The position numbers and the translations under genes are program-made. Under the pieces are notes generated by a model. That model did not search any database, had not been told where the DNA came from, and worked only from the letters and a program-made list of their open reading frames with translations. A DNA stretch of 64,000 bases from Notospermus geniculatus (Eukaryota; Nemertea; Pilidiophora; Heteronemertea; Lineidae), in contig NMRB01002330.1 of NCBI GenBank assembly GCA_002633025.1, forward strand, positions 27,299 to 91,298, written 5' to 3'. Shown one piece after another: positions 49,198 through 61,201 of this stretch. How positions within the stretch are numbered: position 1 is the first letter of the stretch; each line of letters opens with the position of its first letter.

Positions 49198-50886
49198 ATG
49201 AAATGGTCCATGGACCATGTGCTCACTGGGTTGGACATAATACATGTAATAGTCTAATGACAGAGGCAGGTACGTATCAGTTATGAGCAATCTGGGTCAA
49301 GTCATTCCCAGGATTATTTTTGGGTTACGCCAGCTGGCGGCCATATTGGATGTCCGATCGGGCCGAAACTTCACAAGGACATAAAGGTCATCTGCAGGAG
49401 GCCACATATCACATTGGAGCGCTTTGGGTTAAGGCGTTCCTGAGTTACAGCACTTAGATGATTTTTGGGTTATGCCACCTGGTGGCCATGTTTGAAGTCA
49501 TATCAGGCCAAAAGGGGCTGGAAGGTGAAAAATCAAAAAGTCCAGTTCTGCGCCTGTAAGAGGGGATATGAGTAATGGTCGGAATGTCCATAACAAAAAA
49601 TGAATAGAAAAACACTCCAGTGACCCAGGCATACCAGGCTTATCCATTTCTGACTTGACCTTATGATGACGAGTTCAATAGTTAGGGAATAGGGCTTTAT
49701 TGACCATCCATGGGGGTGGGTTGCATAATCTTTGCCAGTCATTTCCTTTCAGACTCGGTGAGACCAGGCCAGTGAATCAATGAATGAAAAGGTGACAATA
49801 GCCCTGATTGCCAACACCTCTGGTCACAGGCCACTCATGATAAAAATTGACTTTGACTAACAACAATTGAATGGACCTGTCCCTTTTCCTAGGCCTGACC
49901 CACATTATGTGAAGTGTTATGTCAGTGTTATGGTGTGTTGATTATGGCAAGAATATTTGGGTCTTCTATCCATGGTTTACACCCAAAGTGGTGTCTTCTT
50001 CAAAGCCCTTTTTTCATAAAAACAAAATATTTTTTTTTGATTTTAGGGTTTTAATCCAAAGATAAGCCCCTGCTTAAACTGCCTAACCGTTCTTGCCAAA
50101 ATATAACATCATTTTCACTGATTTTTCTGCAGCTGAAAAATGCATTGTTTAATTTAATTAGGTCATAACCATGCAATTATTCCATGTTACCCAAAAGTGA
50201 TGTCTCCACCCTATGATGTATCATCCCTGCAAGTTTGAAGTATGTATGACTTACGGGCGCAGAACTGGACTTTTTGATTTTTCACCTTCCAGCCCCTTTG
50301 ACATGCATGTAAAGGTCATCTAGATGGAAGTAAATATCAAATTAGAGCACTCTGCGTCAAACCGTTCCCGAGTAATAGCACTTGCTTGATTTTCAGGTTG
50401 CGCCACCTGGCGGCCATACTGGATGTCAAATCGGGCCGAAACTTGGTATTTTTTAAGGTACCCCTCCAATGCATGTTTATGCAAGATATGAAGTAGCTCG
50501 GTGAAATAATGACAAACTGTGGCAGGTTCGTCACTTTTGTCGAACTTTGACCTCTGTGACCTTGAAAAGTAGGTCAAATCAAAACCCCGTTATATATGTT
50601 ATGTATGCTTATTAGCTACACCTATGATAAAAATTTGGAGATGATCAAGTCATTAGTTCAGGAGTTATTGCACTTTTTGCGTTTTTGGTTTCCGCCACCT
50701 GGTGGCCAAACCGAGAGTCGAATGGGACCGAAACTTGGTGCCGTGGGTCATCTGACCTAGGGGTATATATGTACCAAGTTTCAGACCAATAGCTCCAGCG
50801 GTTACGAAACGTGCCCTGCTAACGGAACACGGCGACGGACGACGACGGACGCTGCACCATTGTAATAGCTCACCCAGTGAGCTAAA
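49198..50886 (+). repeat. CCATGGACC-headed monomer repeat, copy A
   Basis: Starts at the ATGGTCCATGGACCATGTGC header and ends with AGCTCACCCAGTGAGCT followed by AAAAA. Contains monomers of TGATTTTxGGGTTACGCCACC / TGGxGGCCATATTGGATGTC / AGGCCGAAACTTCACATG, and a 3' tail with GACCTCTGTGACCTTGAAAA. It is interrupted by the insertion at 49507-50300. Confidence 0.8.
49507..50300. mobile_element. 794-base TIR element inserted in copy A
   Basis: AAAGGGGCTGGAAGGTGAAA and the following ~30 bases at the left are inverted at 50250-50300. Comparison with copy C (59600-59645) shows continuous monomer sequence there, so this block is an insertion. No transposase. Confidence 0.75.
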
Positions 50887-51417
50887 AAGCGTCAATCGTT
50901 TAAAGCCAGACACTATAGACAGATGGGTTATAATCGACGAGCCTAGTCTCGGTCACCCAGCCGCGGTTTCGAATCTGGGGAACCGTAGCAGTACTGTGTG
51001 GCTGGCTGCGCAAGACTACACACAGCATTGGGGATTCCCCAAGGGGATTCCCAAAACGTCGACGCAGGATAATGCTATAATATGTGGTTCTATGGTTCTA
51101 TACACTACGCACGCCTGTAGATGAGGTTGCACTATTATTTCGGCCGAACTGGAGAGTGAGTAGCGGTGCATAGTGTGCGGCTTTTAAAAAAAAGCGTCAT
51201 TTTGAAATGACCTGTCCAAATGGAATCTCTATCATCTTATCTACATACCAGAACTGAATTGCAGGCTTTGCAGGCGTTAATGGCGCCGAAAATGGCATAT
51301 AATGCAGGTAGGCATGGCAGCCCTGCCATTACGGCTGTCGAGGTAAATTTCGGTCGAAAATTGCCTGTAAAATCTTTAAACGTGAGTATGACACAGTGAA
51401 TTCTTGCTTGATTATTG

Positions 51418-52340
51418 ACAATGAAATGGTCCATGGACCATGTGCCAATCAATCAATCAATGGTCCATGGACCATGGACCAATCAATCAATCAATCACCC
51501 TTTTGGACATACATGTAACAGTGTAATGACAGAGGGAGCAACATGTTAGTTATGAGCAATCTGGGTCAAGTTATTCCCAAGTTGCAGGACTGCAATGATT
51601 GTTGGGTTTAACTTATGCCACCTGGTGGCCATATTGGATGTCTGATTGGGCCAAAACTTCACATGCACATAAAGGTCATCTAGAGGGAGCCACATAGCAC
51701 ATTTGAGCGCTCTGGGTCAAGTCGTTCCTGAGTTCTAGCACATTCGATGATTTTCGGGTTACGCCACCTGGTGGCCATATTGGAAGTTTAATCAGGCCGA
51801 AATTTGACGTACTTGTAAAGGCTACAAAGATACGTACTTGTTCAAGTTCAGAACATTCTACCTCCAGTAGTTAACGAGCTATGGGCCAACACCCAATTTC
51901 CAAGATAGCCACCTGGTGGCCATATTTGAAGTCTGACCGGACTGAAATTCGCCACAGACATAGAGGGCACCTTGATACATCATCACACCTAATTTGAACA
52001 ATCCAGGACAAATAGCCATGAAACGTGCCGCCCGACGATGAAATTTCGAACTTTGACCTCTGTGACCTTGAAAATTACGTCAAATCAAAAACCCGGGTGA
52101 TATGTCGTGTATCCTCATCAGATGTACCTACGATAAAAATTTGGTGATGATCCGATCAACGGTTAAGGCGAAACTGTACTTTAAAGGTTTTCGGTTTATC
52201 CCACCTGGTGGCCAAGCCAGGAATCAGATCGGACCGAAACTTGGTGTCTGAGGTCATCTGACCTAGGGGCACATATGTGTGAAGTTTGAAGTCAATAGCT
52301 CCAGTGGTTCACCATCAGTTTCCAAACAGGTTGTATGTAC
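51418..52340 (+). repeat. CCATGGACC-headed monomer repeat, copy B
   Basis: Header duplicated around AATC tandem units (51448-51495), then three diverged monomers and the GTGACCTTGAAAATTACG tail. The AGCTCAC terminal palindrome is missing, so the copy is truncated. Confidence 0.75.
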
Positions 52341-52467
52341 TGTAGTTCATTGAATAGTCACTAGATGGCTCCATTTGAAATGGACAAAAAGTGCAATAAC
52401 TAACTTATTATTCGATGGATCATCATCAAATTTGTATCATAGGTATATCTAATGCAGATACATGATA

Positions 52468-53310
52468 CAGTGGAACCTCGGTAAGGGGACCACCCAAGGG
52501 ACTGGAGCAAGTGGTCCACTTAAGTGAGGTGGTCCTGTTACCGAAATTGTCAGACCAAATATGAAATACATGTATGTATATGACAGTGTATTATTGCCAA
52601 AACTTAAATAACACTGTTTAGATTATCTCATCTTCTCACATCTCATGAAATACTAAGACTAAATGACAATATTGACCCCCATCTTCTCACATGTCATGTG
52701 AAATAAGATGAAAGGGCACCACTTGAATTCATCTCATCTTCTTACTTTGGATGTGATGGAATAAGATTGTGTACAACCCTCTGTACAATTCCATGTCACT
52801 AACACCAACAAACTGTTATGATGCACACCAATTAACCACATTGTGTTCCTTCATCGTGTGTGATTAAGGTGTTATTGTCAACTGTTTGTCACCTTTGGCT
52901 TTGCAAGCTCAATTGAAAGCCTACAACTGCACACATACAGTACCCAGAATGTAACAAAATTCTTAAATTGAGTGTGTAACTGAAGGTCAATACTAAAGTG
53001 ATTAAGATTCTATTGAATCAAACCAGAAAATATGAAATAAAGGTGATCTTAAACTCATTTACATCATTGCAGCAGGTAGTTACTCAGTTCAGATGTCTTT
53101 CAGTTTACGGTCACTGGTCCACTTAGGTGGTGAATTTTGGTCTTTGGGACTGCTAATTTGAGTGGTCCCGGTCCGGATACCGAGGTGGTCCTGTTACCGA
53201 GGTCATGTTAATGGAAATTAATGATAAAATAATCGGGACTGGACTAAAGTGGTCCACTTAGGTGAGGTGGTCCCGTTACCGAGGTGGTCCCCAACCGAGG
53301 TTCCACTGTA
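52468..53310. mobile_element. Tc1/mariner-like element, CAGTGGAACCTCGG termini
   Basis: TACAGTGGAACCTCGGTAAGG at the left and CCCAACCGAGGTTCCACTGTA at the right are inverted, each followed inward by GTGGTCCxxTTxxGTGAGGT-like words. The right end touches the N run, so assembly may have broken there. No transposase frame. Confidence 0.75.
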
Positions 53311-53987
53311 NNNNNNNNNNNNNNNNNNNNNNNNNNNNNNNNNNNNNNNNNNNNNNNNNNNNNNNNNNNNNNNNNNNNNNNNNNNNNNNNNNNNNNNNNN
53401 NNNNNNNNNNNNNNNNNNNNNNNNNNNNNNNNNNNNNNNNNNNNNNNNNNNNNNNNNNNNNNNNNNNNNNNNNNNNNNNNNNNNNNNNNNNNNNNNNNNN
53501 NNNNNNNNNNNNNNNNNNNNNNNNNNNNNNNNNNNNNNNNNNNNNNNNNNNNNNNNNNNNNNNNNNNNNNNNNNNNNNNNNNNNNNNNNNNNNNNNNNNN
53601 NNNNNNNNNNNNNNNNNNNNNNNNNNNNNNNNNNNNNNNNNNNNNNNNNNNNNNNNNNNNNNNNNNNNNNNNNNNNNNNNNNNNNNNNNNNNNNNNNNNN
53701 NNNNNNNNNNNNNNNNNNNNNNNNNNNNNNNNNNNNNNNNNNNNNNNNNNNNNNNNNNNNNNNNNNNNNNNNNNNNNNNNNNNNNNNNNNNNNNNNNNNN
53801 NNNNNNNNNNNNNNNNNNNNNNNNNNNNNNNNNNNNNNNNNNNNNNNNNNNNNNNNNNNNNNNNNNNNNNNNNNNNNNNNNNNNNNNNNNNNNNNNNNNN
53901 NNNNNNNNNNNNNNNNNNNNNNNNNNNNNNNNNNNNNNNNNNNNNNNNNNNNNNNNNNNNNNNNNNNNNNNNNNNNNNNNNNNNNNN
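53311..53987. other. Assembly gap (677 N)
   Basis: Run of N; reading frames spanning it are artefacts. It could hide repeat sequence or exons of the cordon-bleu-like gene. Confidence 0.99.
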
Positions 53988-54412
53988 AAATTTGTCCCTT
54001 TTTGGCAAATGAGTACATATGAGCGGCATTTTCTTGCGAGATGAAAACTTTGTTGCGCATCAGTGAAATGGCGTGCCATACAGTAACCTCGACGCAAATG
54101 TTTCACTCGCAGTACCGCCTTTTGAACAAAAGTTTTCTTTGACCGTGCAAAAATATCAGCGAGTGAAATACCTGTATCGAATGGCCATTAAGTTATCTGA
54201 ATAACGAGTATAGTTTCAACACATGGCACTTTGCAGGTCACAGTAAATCACGTATTTATTACTGCAAGTACACGCTGGCCTATTTCCTAGGTCACTGATG
54301 TATTCCATTACATGGTACAATGCCACGTGGACATTGCCTGGGGCGAGAGTGCGTCCATCAGTTGATACCCGCAGGCTAATATAATAGATTCGTCTCCACA
54401 ACTGCTGTAAGA

Positions 54413-54523
54413 TGGCGCTGGGAGACGAATCTAAAAAGAATGGCCTTACTAACATTTTGTGTGTCGTTTTGTGTGCTCTATGTTGGATATCGCGACCAAA
54501 ACAAAAGGGTTGTTTACATGCCA
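54413..54523 (+). CDS. Possible short first exon or small ORF
   Basis: ATG in good context (GTAAGATGG) opens a 36-codon frame MALGDESKKNGLTNIL then CVVLCALCWI, a charged start followed by one hydrophobic helix, stopping at TAA. A GATTCGTCTCC / GGAGACGAATC hairpin surrounds the ATG. Unassigned; may be chance. Confidence 0.2.
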
Positions 54524-54656
54524 GAAGTTAATGGAAATTATGTCAGAAAAAAGAAACTTTGTTGCACTGCTCACAGTCACAGCACCACTAGCCTACATGA
54601 CGTTAGTTCCTCCGGTTCCCCATTTTGGCACCAAAACGAAAACGACCAAGACATAC

Positions 54657-54867
54657 CTCGAAGGGTTTAGCATCACTTTTTGATGTCCTTTTCTCCATTT
54701 TCGCCTTTGGTTGTAGATAAACAGTGTCAACAGACAAAGATCCTATGGACTGATTTGGGCGGAATTCTCTCACAGCACCGCTAGAATCTCGGACGACTAA
54801 CATATGGGCCACGGGACTCAGTTTACTGGAGGCTGCCGCATGGACCAATAGGTCCATCATCGGGACA
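54657..54867 (-). CDS. cobl: Cordon-bleu-like gene, coding exon 2 (Cobl ubiquitin-like domain)
   Basis: On the minus strand, an acceptor (TTTTTTTCCAG) is followed by one base completing a codon, then VPMMDLLVHAAASSKLSPVA and on through EFRPNQSIGSLSVDTVYLQP, ending at GAG|GTATGT. P-M-M-D-L-L and K/RPN-x-x-I-G-x-L-x-V-x-x-(V/I)-x-L-x-P are hallmarks of the N-terminal ubiquitin-like domain of cordon-bleu (COBL/COBLL1), cytoplasmic actin-regulating proteins. WH2 actin-binding repeats are not seen in the window. The gene is convergent with the M13 gene. Confidence 0.8.
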
Positions 54868-54947
54868 CTGGAAAAAAACAAAAAGATGAGGAGAGTGTCT
54901 CAGTGGAAATTGAAACGATAAGATGATGAATATAGCAGTGGAATTAC

Positions 54948-55223
54948 CGTATACGCAAATATTTTCACGGCTAAAATATTTAGCGGTTGGGGTCCATAAG
55001 TACCTTTTCGCGTGGATAAATATTCGCGGTTGGGGTCCGATGTAAGATTTCAAAAACACTGCATTTTCAATGGTGCGTGGTGTAATTCAGTGCAAACCAC
55101 GATGTATTACGGGATCGTCGGCGATTGGAAAATGGTTCGCGTGTAATAGAATTCGCGGGGGTATTGACCAGTTCGCGATTTTCGGGGTAATTTTTAGTCG
55201 TGAAAATATTTGCGTATACGGTA
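54948..55223. mobile_element. TA-flanked MITE, CCGTATACGCAAATATTTTC ends, copy 1
   Basis: Terminal inverted repeat CCGTATACGCAAATATTTTC with TA on both sides. The interior alternates TTCGCG-type words. A nearly identical copy lies inverted at 58199-58485. Confidence 0.85.
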
Positions 55224-57239
55224 TAGGAATACTGTACTGTGTCCCTATAAAATAATATAAGTTGTCTGACAATTTGTGTCGTTAGTCTTGTTTTCTGATA
55301 AGTGACTGGGTCTGTGAAAACCCGGCTAAAGTCGCTGGGGAGTGACATAGGCCTTGATCATACCTGACCTTTGTTGCACCATAGATAAGGCTTTATTTGC
55401 CACGAAGAGACCATCGTCTTTTCATTGCGATGACACTCCCTACATAACCTATTAACCCTGTAGTGTTCAGCACCTTTGGCCGGGTTTTGCCAGACTTGGT
55501 CACATATATTTCCTTCCCCTAACATGCCTAATATCCGAGTGAAAAGGAAAATTTTTGAGCAAAAGACACCAAACTCCAGTGAAATACAGTCGCTACCATG
55601 CCAACAAAATTCATCTACATGTATGTTCTTGAAACTTACCATCATCATATATCTAACCATGTTTCGTGAATGTTTAACTGACCAAAAATCCACAAACCAA
55701 GGATATCCCCGTTGAGTTCCAATGAAGGCTCAAGTTCAAGTATTCTGACTGAACGAGAATTGGCATGACATGATATTCGCGACGATGATTAAAAATCACC
55801 AGTAATGAGTTCAGTTTTATTCCAATCAATATGACGAATCTGACATAGAGGAAATTTGCCACATCCTACTGGAATCTGAACATTGGTAAGGCATTCCAAC
55901 ATCCTCTCTGTAATGATCACGCAATAGGCCAGAAATCATCGTCCAAAACCTTCACGCCACTCAACACCAGCTGATTATTCTCATGTTCTAATTACTCAAA
56001 AGTATTTCAGGTGGAACATATCACTAGTCTGGTGTCTGTGACGGGGAATTCTAATGGTCTTGCTGATCAGAGGAGTTTCTGCTATCAGTGATATCCAAAG
56101 TGTTGTGACGTCGATCGCACGTGCCCTTACCAAAAAGCAGCATGTTTTATGCATATTCCATGCAAGAAATAAGCATGAAATGTAGACATGTTTTACGCAT
56201 GAATGGTGCAATGCCTAAAGTGTGCCCCCCACACAGTGGGTGCATGTTTTATGCACATGCACTAAAGAGGCATACATGTTGTACACACGTTTTCCTGTGT
56301 TGCAGATCCCAATAATTCCATCAGTGTGTTTTTGGAAGCGCCGGGGGTGAGGACCCGGCCTCGTGCGGCTGGGTGATGCTGGTGTGTACATTTGGTGTGG
56401 CGGCCGGGGGATGGAGCGCCGGAATGAGAAAAAAAAAATTCCCCCCCCCCCTGAATAAAGTGTAAGGCGTTGTCAGCACGATTCTAGTTAGTTGTTTTCA
56501 CTTCCCCAGTTCTCAGCTAGAACGTGCGAGCGATGTCTCAACGCTTTGGATACTTTGTTGCCGTGTTATAANAATGACGGGTTTTGTGACTTTTACACAG
56601 CGGTCACCATAGGCCTTCTGACCCAGTGGGATCAATTTCAAATCCAGACTACGTGTTGATTTCACGACCCGGCAAGCGACAGAGCGAAGTTCCTTCACCC
56701 ACATTCACAGAGAATCCAACCTTAGCCATTCACGGTAAAGTCCCTTTGTAAAGACATGCATATGGAATAACTGGGCGGTCACGCAAGGTTTTAATGAGGT
56801 GGACACTTGTACCCATAAATCTGAGGATTTAGAGTATGTATAAACTGTACAAACTCTCCAATCGATCAGCTGTGAAGTAACTACATGTACATGTCATGCA
56901 TATTAACTTGATCAGGAAGGCCTAAAATAGGCACTATTAAACTCAATTTCACACACTGAGGTTTTCATGCATTTTACAGATTATACACACTAATACTATT
57001 GTACGTAGACAAGGGCTTACACTGATCTTAACCCCATATCAAACCTTTTGAAAAATTCTAAGGTCCTGACCCAAAAACTGACTATAAAAATTTCAAGTGG
57101 CCATTTACAACACTAATATATGTGAATATCATCATTGACTTTGATGAATACACATGTACTCGCGTCTTCATTCAGAGCAGTTTGAGGTAAAGGCTATCAT
57201 TACTTTCATGTATCAAGTCACTGTTCTTCACCCAAACTG
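55224..57239. other. Cordon-bleu intron sequence, no further gene recognised
   Basis: Scattered short frames without motifs. 56130-56290 has repeated GCATGTTTTATGCA / GACATGTTTTACGCATG words, a short imperfect tandem. A C-run and an N occur near 56440 and 56572, so sequence quality drops here. Confidence 0.4.
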
Positions 57240-57704
57240 AAGCCGCTCTCACACGTGCGACAATTTCCATGCGATTGTATTTTTCTACGTTACGCAAACA
57301 ATCGCACAAATTGTCGCAGACGTACCGCAGAATTGTCGTAAACTTAATCAGCGTTTTTCGGCTTTCACTTGCGGTTGTTTGCGACAATCTGCGATTATAG
57401 CTGCGACAATCTTGCGACAATACGGGTTTTCTGTCTGCAGCCTCTTCAGTCGACACCGATAATTTGGGGTTATAAACAATTTTTTGCGACATTGTACGAT
57501 ATTTTGCAACAATCTGCGGTTGCTTTGCGATAAGTTGCGACAAGGTTAAATTTTTTGAACATTTCCAAAATTTCACGATTATACGCGATTGACTGCAATA
57601 TTATCGCAAGGTCTGCGATAGTTTGCGTTAATTTGCGACAGTACACCTGCGATTGTCTATCGCAATTAAACGCAGGCCAACTGTCGCACGTGTGAGAGTG
57701 GCTT
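57240..57704. mobile_element. 465-base MITE rich in TTGCGACAAT words
   Basis: AGCCGCTCTCACACGTGCGACA and TGTCGCACGTGTGAGAGTGGCT form the terminal inverted repeat. The interior repeats TTGCGACAATCTGCGA in both senses. Build and style resemble the GTTGCA element at 5026-5429. Confidence 0.8.
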
Positions 57705-58198
57705 AAGACTTGCTGAATAGAACATCCCATCACCAATATCTCAGAACCATCCCTGGGTCGAGTTGAGCACCTTTCAATTCCAATACTGAGAGGTTTGGAA
57801 CATGTTAAACATTCCTTTCCCATGTTCGCTCTAGTTCATTCTGTCTTACCATCGTGCTGTAGTAATAGGCTCAAACTGCAATCCACTTGCATCTGACGCA
57901 CTACCCCCGGAAGATTTTGGATGGAGTTAACGGAAATCGATGCAACAGCAACCAATGGGAATAAGCTCACCATCAGTACAGGCACTTTTGGGATCTCCTT
58001 CAGCATTAATTCCCCAATTAACTAAACTTGTACATGTATATGGTTCGACAAAGCCAACTCATGAAATATACACAGTGGGCAATATTGTGACCCTCGCTGA
58101 CCCATCTATGTTAGAGAGTTTTCGCAAAGCCCCCGAAACGCCAAAGCGAACGCCAAACCCATTGTTCGATGCCACGAAGAGAGCACCGAACAATAGGA

Positions 58199-58485
58199 TA
58201 CCATATACGCAAATATTTTCGCGAATAAAAATTACCGCGAAAATCGCAAACTGGTCAATACCCCCGCGAATTCTATTACACGCGAACCATTTTCCAATCG
58301 CCGACGATCCCGTAATACATCGTGGTTTGCACTGAATTACACAGCACACCATTGAAAATGCAGTGTTTTTGAAATCTTACATCGGACCCCAACCGCGAAT
58401 ATTTATCCACGCGAAAAGGTACTTGTGCGGTTACGGACCCCAACTGCTAAATATTTTAGCTGTGAAAATATTTGCGTATACCGTA
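58199..58485. mobile_element. TA-flanked MITE, CCGTATACGCAAATATTTTC ends, copy 2
   Basis: Inverted relative to copy 1 (54948-55223) and very similar through its length. TA on both sides. It is inserted between two inverted arms (GAGAGTTTTCGCAAAGCCCC at 58116 and GGGGCTTTGCGAAAACTCTC at 58507), i.e. inside an older foldback. Confidence 0.85.
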
Positions 58486-59094
58486 GACGTTCATGTCGGC
58501 GTTTCGGGGCTTTGCGAAAACTCTCTTATAGCACTTTTCGAACCAAGCTTTCCAAAGGTGACAGCACATCAGAAACAGAGAGAAGTGACATGGCCATGTG
58601 CCTGGTCAAAGAACTCAAAAGTACATGTAACAGAATAATGAATATTCTTATGATGAAGAGCAGACTGTTTCAATCATAAATCACATCAAAATCACATCAC
58701 ATTTAGTCAAGCAGTATGAAGGAAAGACCCAGGAGATAAACCGAAGTGGATAACTGAGCTACCAGATTTGTGCTGCCACCAAGTGACAACAAGAAGAACT
58801 AATGCCCTCAGGATATGGTCCAATTCACTGGAAATTTGCCAGCCACTGCCGAACTGTCGAATACATACTCAAATCACATGTAAGTATGGATTTCTGAATG
58901 ACTTGATCCAATAAATAGGAACTATGCTATGTAAGATTAATGCTATTATGTGCTTGGGAAAACTTGTTATGGTAAAAAGGCCAATGTGTATAAGGAAGTA
59001 TAGAGGAAAATCGGCTTAGGGAAGAATTAGGCCAGATAATATTTGAGACGACAAGGGTGGTATACACTTTTGCACATCACGGTCCACCCCAAAT

Positions 59095-59165
59095 GAAGAG
59101 CCACACCGGATTTGAACCAGAGACCTTCTGCTTCTCAGTCAGCACTCTACCAACTGAGTGACATC
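59095..59165 (-). pseudogene. tRNA-like pseudogene
   Basis: The minus strand has CACTCAGTTGGTAGAGTGCTGA, a good D-arm/A-box, and CTCTGGTTCAAATCCGG, a T-arm/B-box, at tRNA spacing. The acceptor strands do not pair, so it is a pseudogene or SINE fragment. It directly abuts repeat copy C. Confidence 0.55.
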
Positions 59166-60232
59166 AATGAAATGGTCCATGGACCATGTGCTCACTGGGT
59201 TGGACATAATAGTCTAATGACAGAGGGAGGTACACATCAGTTATGAGCAATCTGGGTAAAGTCATTCCCAGAAAAGACTTTGATGATTTTTGGGTTATGC
59301 CACCTGGCGGCCATATTGGATGTCGGGTCGGGCCGAAACTTCACATGCACATAAAGGTCATCTGCAGGGGACCACATAGCACATTGGAGCGCTTTGGGTC
59401 AAGTCGTTCCTGAGTTACAGCACTTTGATGATTTTCGGCTTACGCCACCTGGCGGCCATATTGGATGTCCGATCGGGCCGAAACTTCACATGCACATAAA
59501 GGTCATCTGCAGGGGACCACATAGCACATTGGAGCGCTTTGGGTTAAGGCGTTCCTGAGTTACAGCACTTTGATGATTTTTGGGTTACGCCACCTGGTGG
59601 CCATGTTTGAAGTCAAATCAGGCCGAAATTTGACATGCATGTAAAGGTCATCTAGATGGAGGTAAATATCAAATTTGAGCACTCTGCGTCAAGCCGTTCC
59701 TGAGTAATAGCACTTACTTGATTTTCAGGTTACGCCACCTGGCGGCCATATTGGATGTCCAATCGGGCCGAAACTTGGTATTTTTTAAGGTACCCCTCCA
59801 ATGCATGTCTATGCAAGATATGAAGTTGCTCGGTGAAATAATGACAAACTGTGGCAGGTTCGTCACTTTTGTCAAACTTTGACCTCTGTGACCTTGAAAA
59901 GTAGGTCAAATCAAAAACCCGTTATATATGTTATGTATCCTTATTAGCTACACCTATGATAAAAATTTGGAGATGATCTAGTCATTAGTTCAGGAGTTAT
60001 TGCACTTTTTGTGTTTTTGGTTTCCGCCACCTGGTGGCCAAACTGAGAGTCGAATCGGACCGAAACTTGGTGTCGAGGGTCATCTGACCTAGGGGTATAT
60101 ATGTACCAAGTTTCAGATCAATAGCTCTAGCGGTTACGAAACGTGCCCTGCTAACGGCCAACGCCGGACGACGGACGACGACGACGACGACGGACGCTGC
60201 ACCATCGTAATAGCTCACCCCAGTGAGCTAAA
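59166..60232 (+). repeat. CCATGGACC-headed monomer repeat, copy C (most complete)
   Basis: Header, then four monomers starting near 59281, 59426, 59571 and 59714 (spacing 145, 145 and ~143), each with GCCACCTGGxGGCCATATTGG and ATCGGGCCGAAACTTCACATG. A single-copy tail (GACCTCTGTGACCTTGAAAA, CATCTGACCTAGGGG) and a terminal AGCTCACCCCAGTGAGCT palindrome follow. A CGACGACGACGG microsatellite precedes the end. Confidence 0.85.
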
Positions 60233-60672
60233 AATAGATAGTATTGGTAAGAGAGTCCTCTCTTATCTACATGTATTTTTGGTGACATGTCTTAATTGCC
60301 ATGGAAATACACCTCCATGATCTTGCTCAGCTTGTCTATAGCGTGTTCGGAAAGCTTCCTCGAGTAAGTTTCTGAGCATGCCCAGTGAAGGCGAATTTCC
60401 AAACAATATTTGCGCTTCCTCGGGGAAGGTACTGCTGTGGCATTGCAGTCGTGAAATATTCCATGTAAAGCGTTTTTGGCCATGCATTTTGAAAGAAAGG
60501 AAACGAAATGCCTGCCGGGAGTTTCCCCAAGTGAGTGACTCACTTTGACCAGGCTCGCAGAACCCTTGGCAACTTGGCAAATACCGTGCCTCCCTCGCGC
60601 TTCCTCGGGGAGCTTCCCGAACACGTCCCTAGTAAGAACATGGCTATGTTTCATAACACAATGACTGCTTAC

Positions 60673-60896
60673 TTTGCGTTCACTGTCATCTGTCGTGTTG
60701 TCCCGTCCGGTAACACGACATCCAGCACAATATCAGGGTCAATTTCGGCGTGGTGGTCATCATCAGCGATCTCGCTACCAGGGGGCGTACCGTGATTGAC
60801 ACTGCCGTTGTGGATTGCGTCCTTCCAGTTGGACGAGGCCGACGCTGTGATGCTCCCCGTCACACTCATGATTTGGTGGTCAGAGGTCTGTCATTT
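60673..60896 (-). CDS. cobl: Cordon-bleu-like gene, coding exon 1 (CDS 60869-60673)
   Basis: The minus-strand exon starts after TTCTCTTTGCAG (acceptor at 60897), so a 5'-UTR exon must lie upstream. An in-frame TGA precedes the ATG at 60869, fixing it as the start. The 65-codon coding part is acidic (EIADDDHHAEIDPD) and ends VLDVVLPDGTTRQMTVNA plus two bases at GTAAGC. VxLPDGxxxxxTV is the first strand pair of the Cobl ubiquitin-like domain; joined to exon 2 by phase 2, it continues directly into PMMDLL. Confidence 0.8.
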
Positions 60897-60999
60897 CTGC
60901 AAAGAGAAAAATTCCTCTTTATCCCAAACTCTGTAGGACCTGTCTAAAATGTCCACAATGCAATAGTCCATTATAGGCCCATCTGCTTGCCACAAATCC

Positions 61000-61201
61000 T
61001 ACTCTAAACCGTGAAATTTTTGCGAGCATTTTATTTTCGCGTTCAAGGGTCAAAACGCGAACATAAATCGCGCGAAAATTACTCTTCTTATTATTCTTTT
61101 GAAGCTGAAGGGTTCCAATCGCGAATATTTATTCTTCGCGAATTCGTAGATCACCAAAATCGTGAACATTTAGCGTCGCGAAAATATCACGGTTTACAGT
61201 A
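61000..61201. mobile_element. 202-base TA-flanked MITE, CTxTAAACCGTGA ends
   Basis: TACTCTAAACCGTGA and TCACGGTTTACAGTA are inverted with one mismatch, followed by TTTTTGCGA / TCGCGAAAA. Similar CGCGAA-rich make-up to the CCGTATACGC family. Confidence 0.8.

Noticed and set aside
53218-54106. Six long open frames of 242-280 codons
   Set aside because: They run through the N gap; almost all residues are X, so they are artefacts.
57172-57576. 134- and 117-codon minus frames
   Set aside because: Produced by TTGCGACAAT-type internal repeats of the MITE at 57240-57704.
57940-58335. 131-codon plus frame
   Set aside because: Its second half is the MITE at 58199-58485 and the first half shows no family motif.
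59095-59165. Functional tRNA gene
   Set aside because: A and B boxes are good but acceptor strands do not pair.
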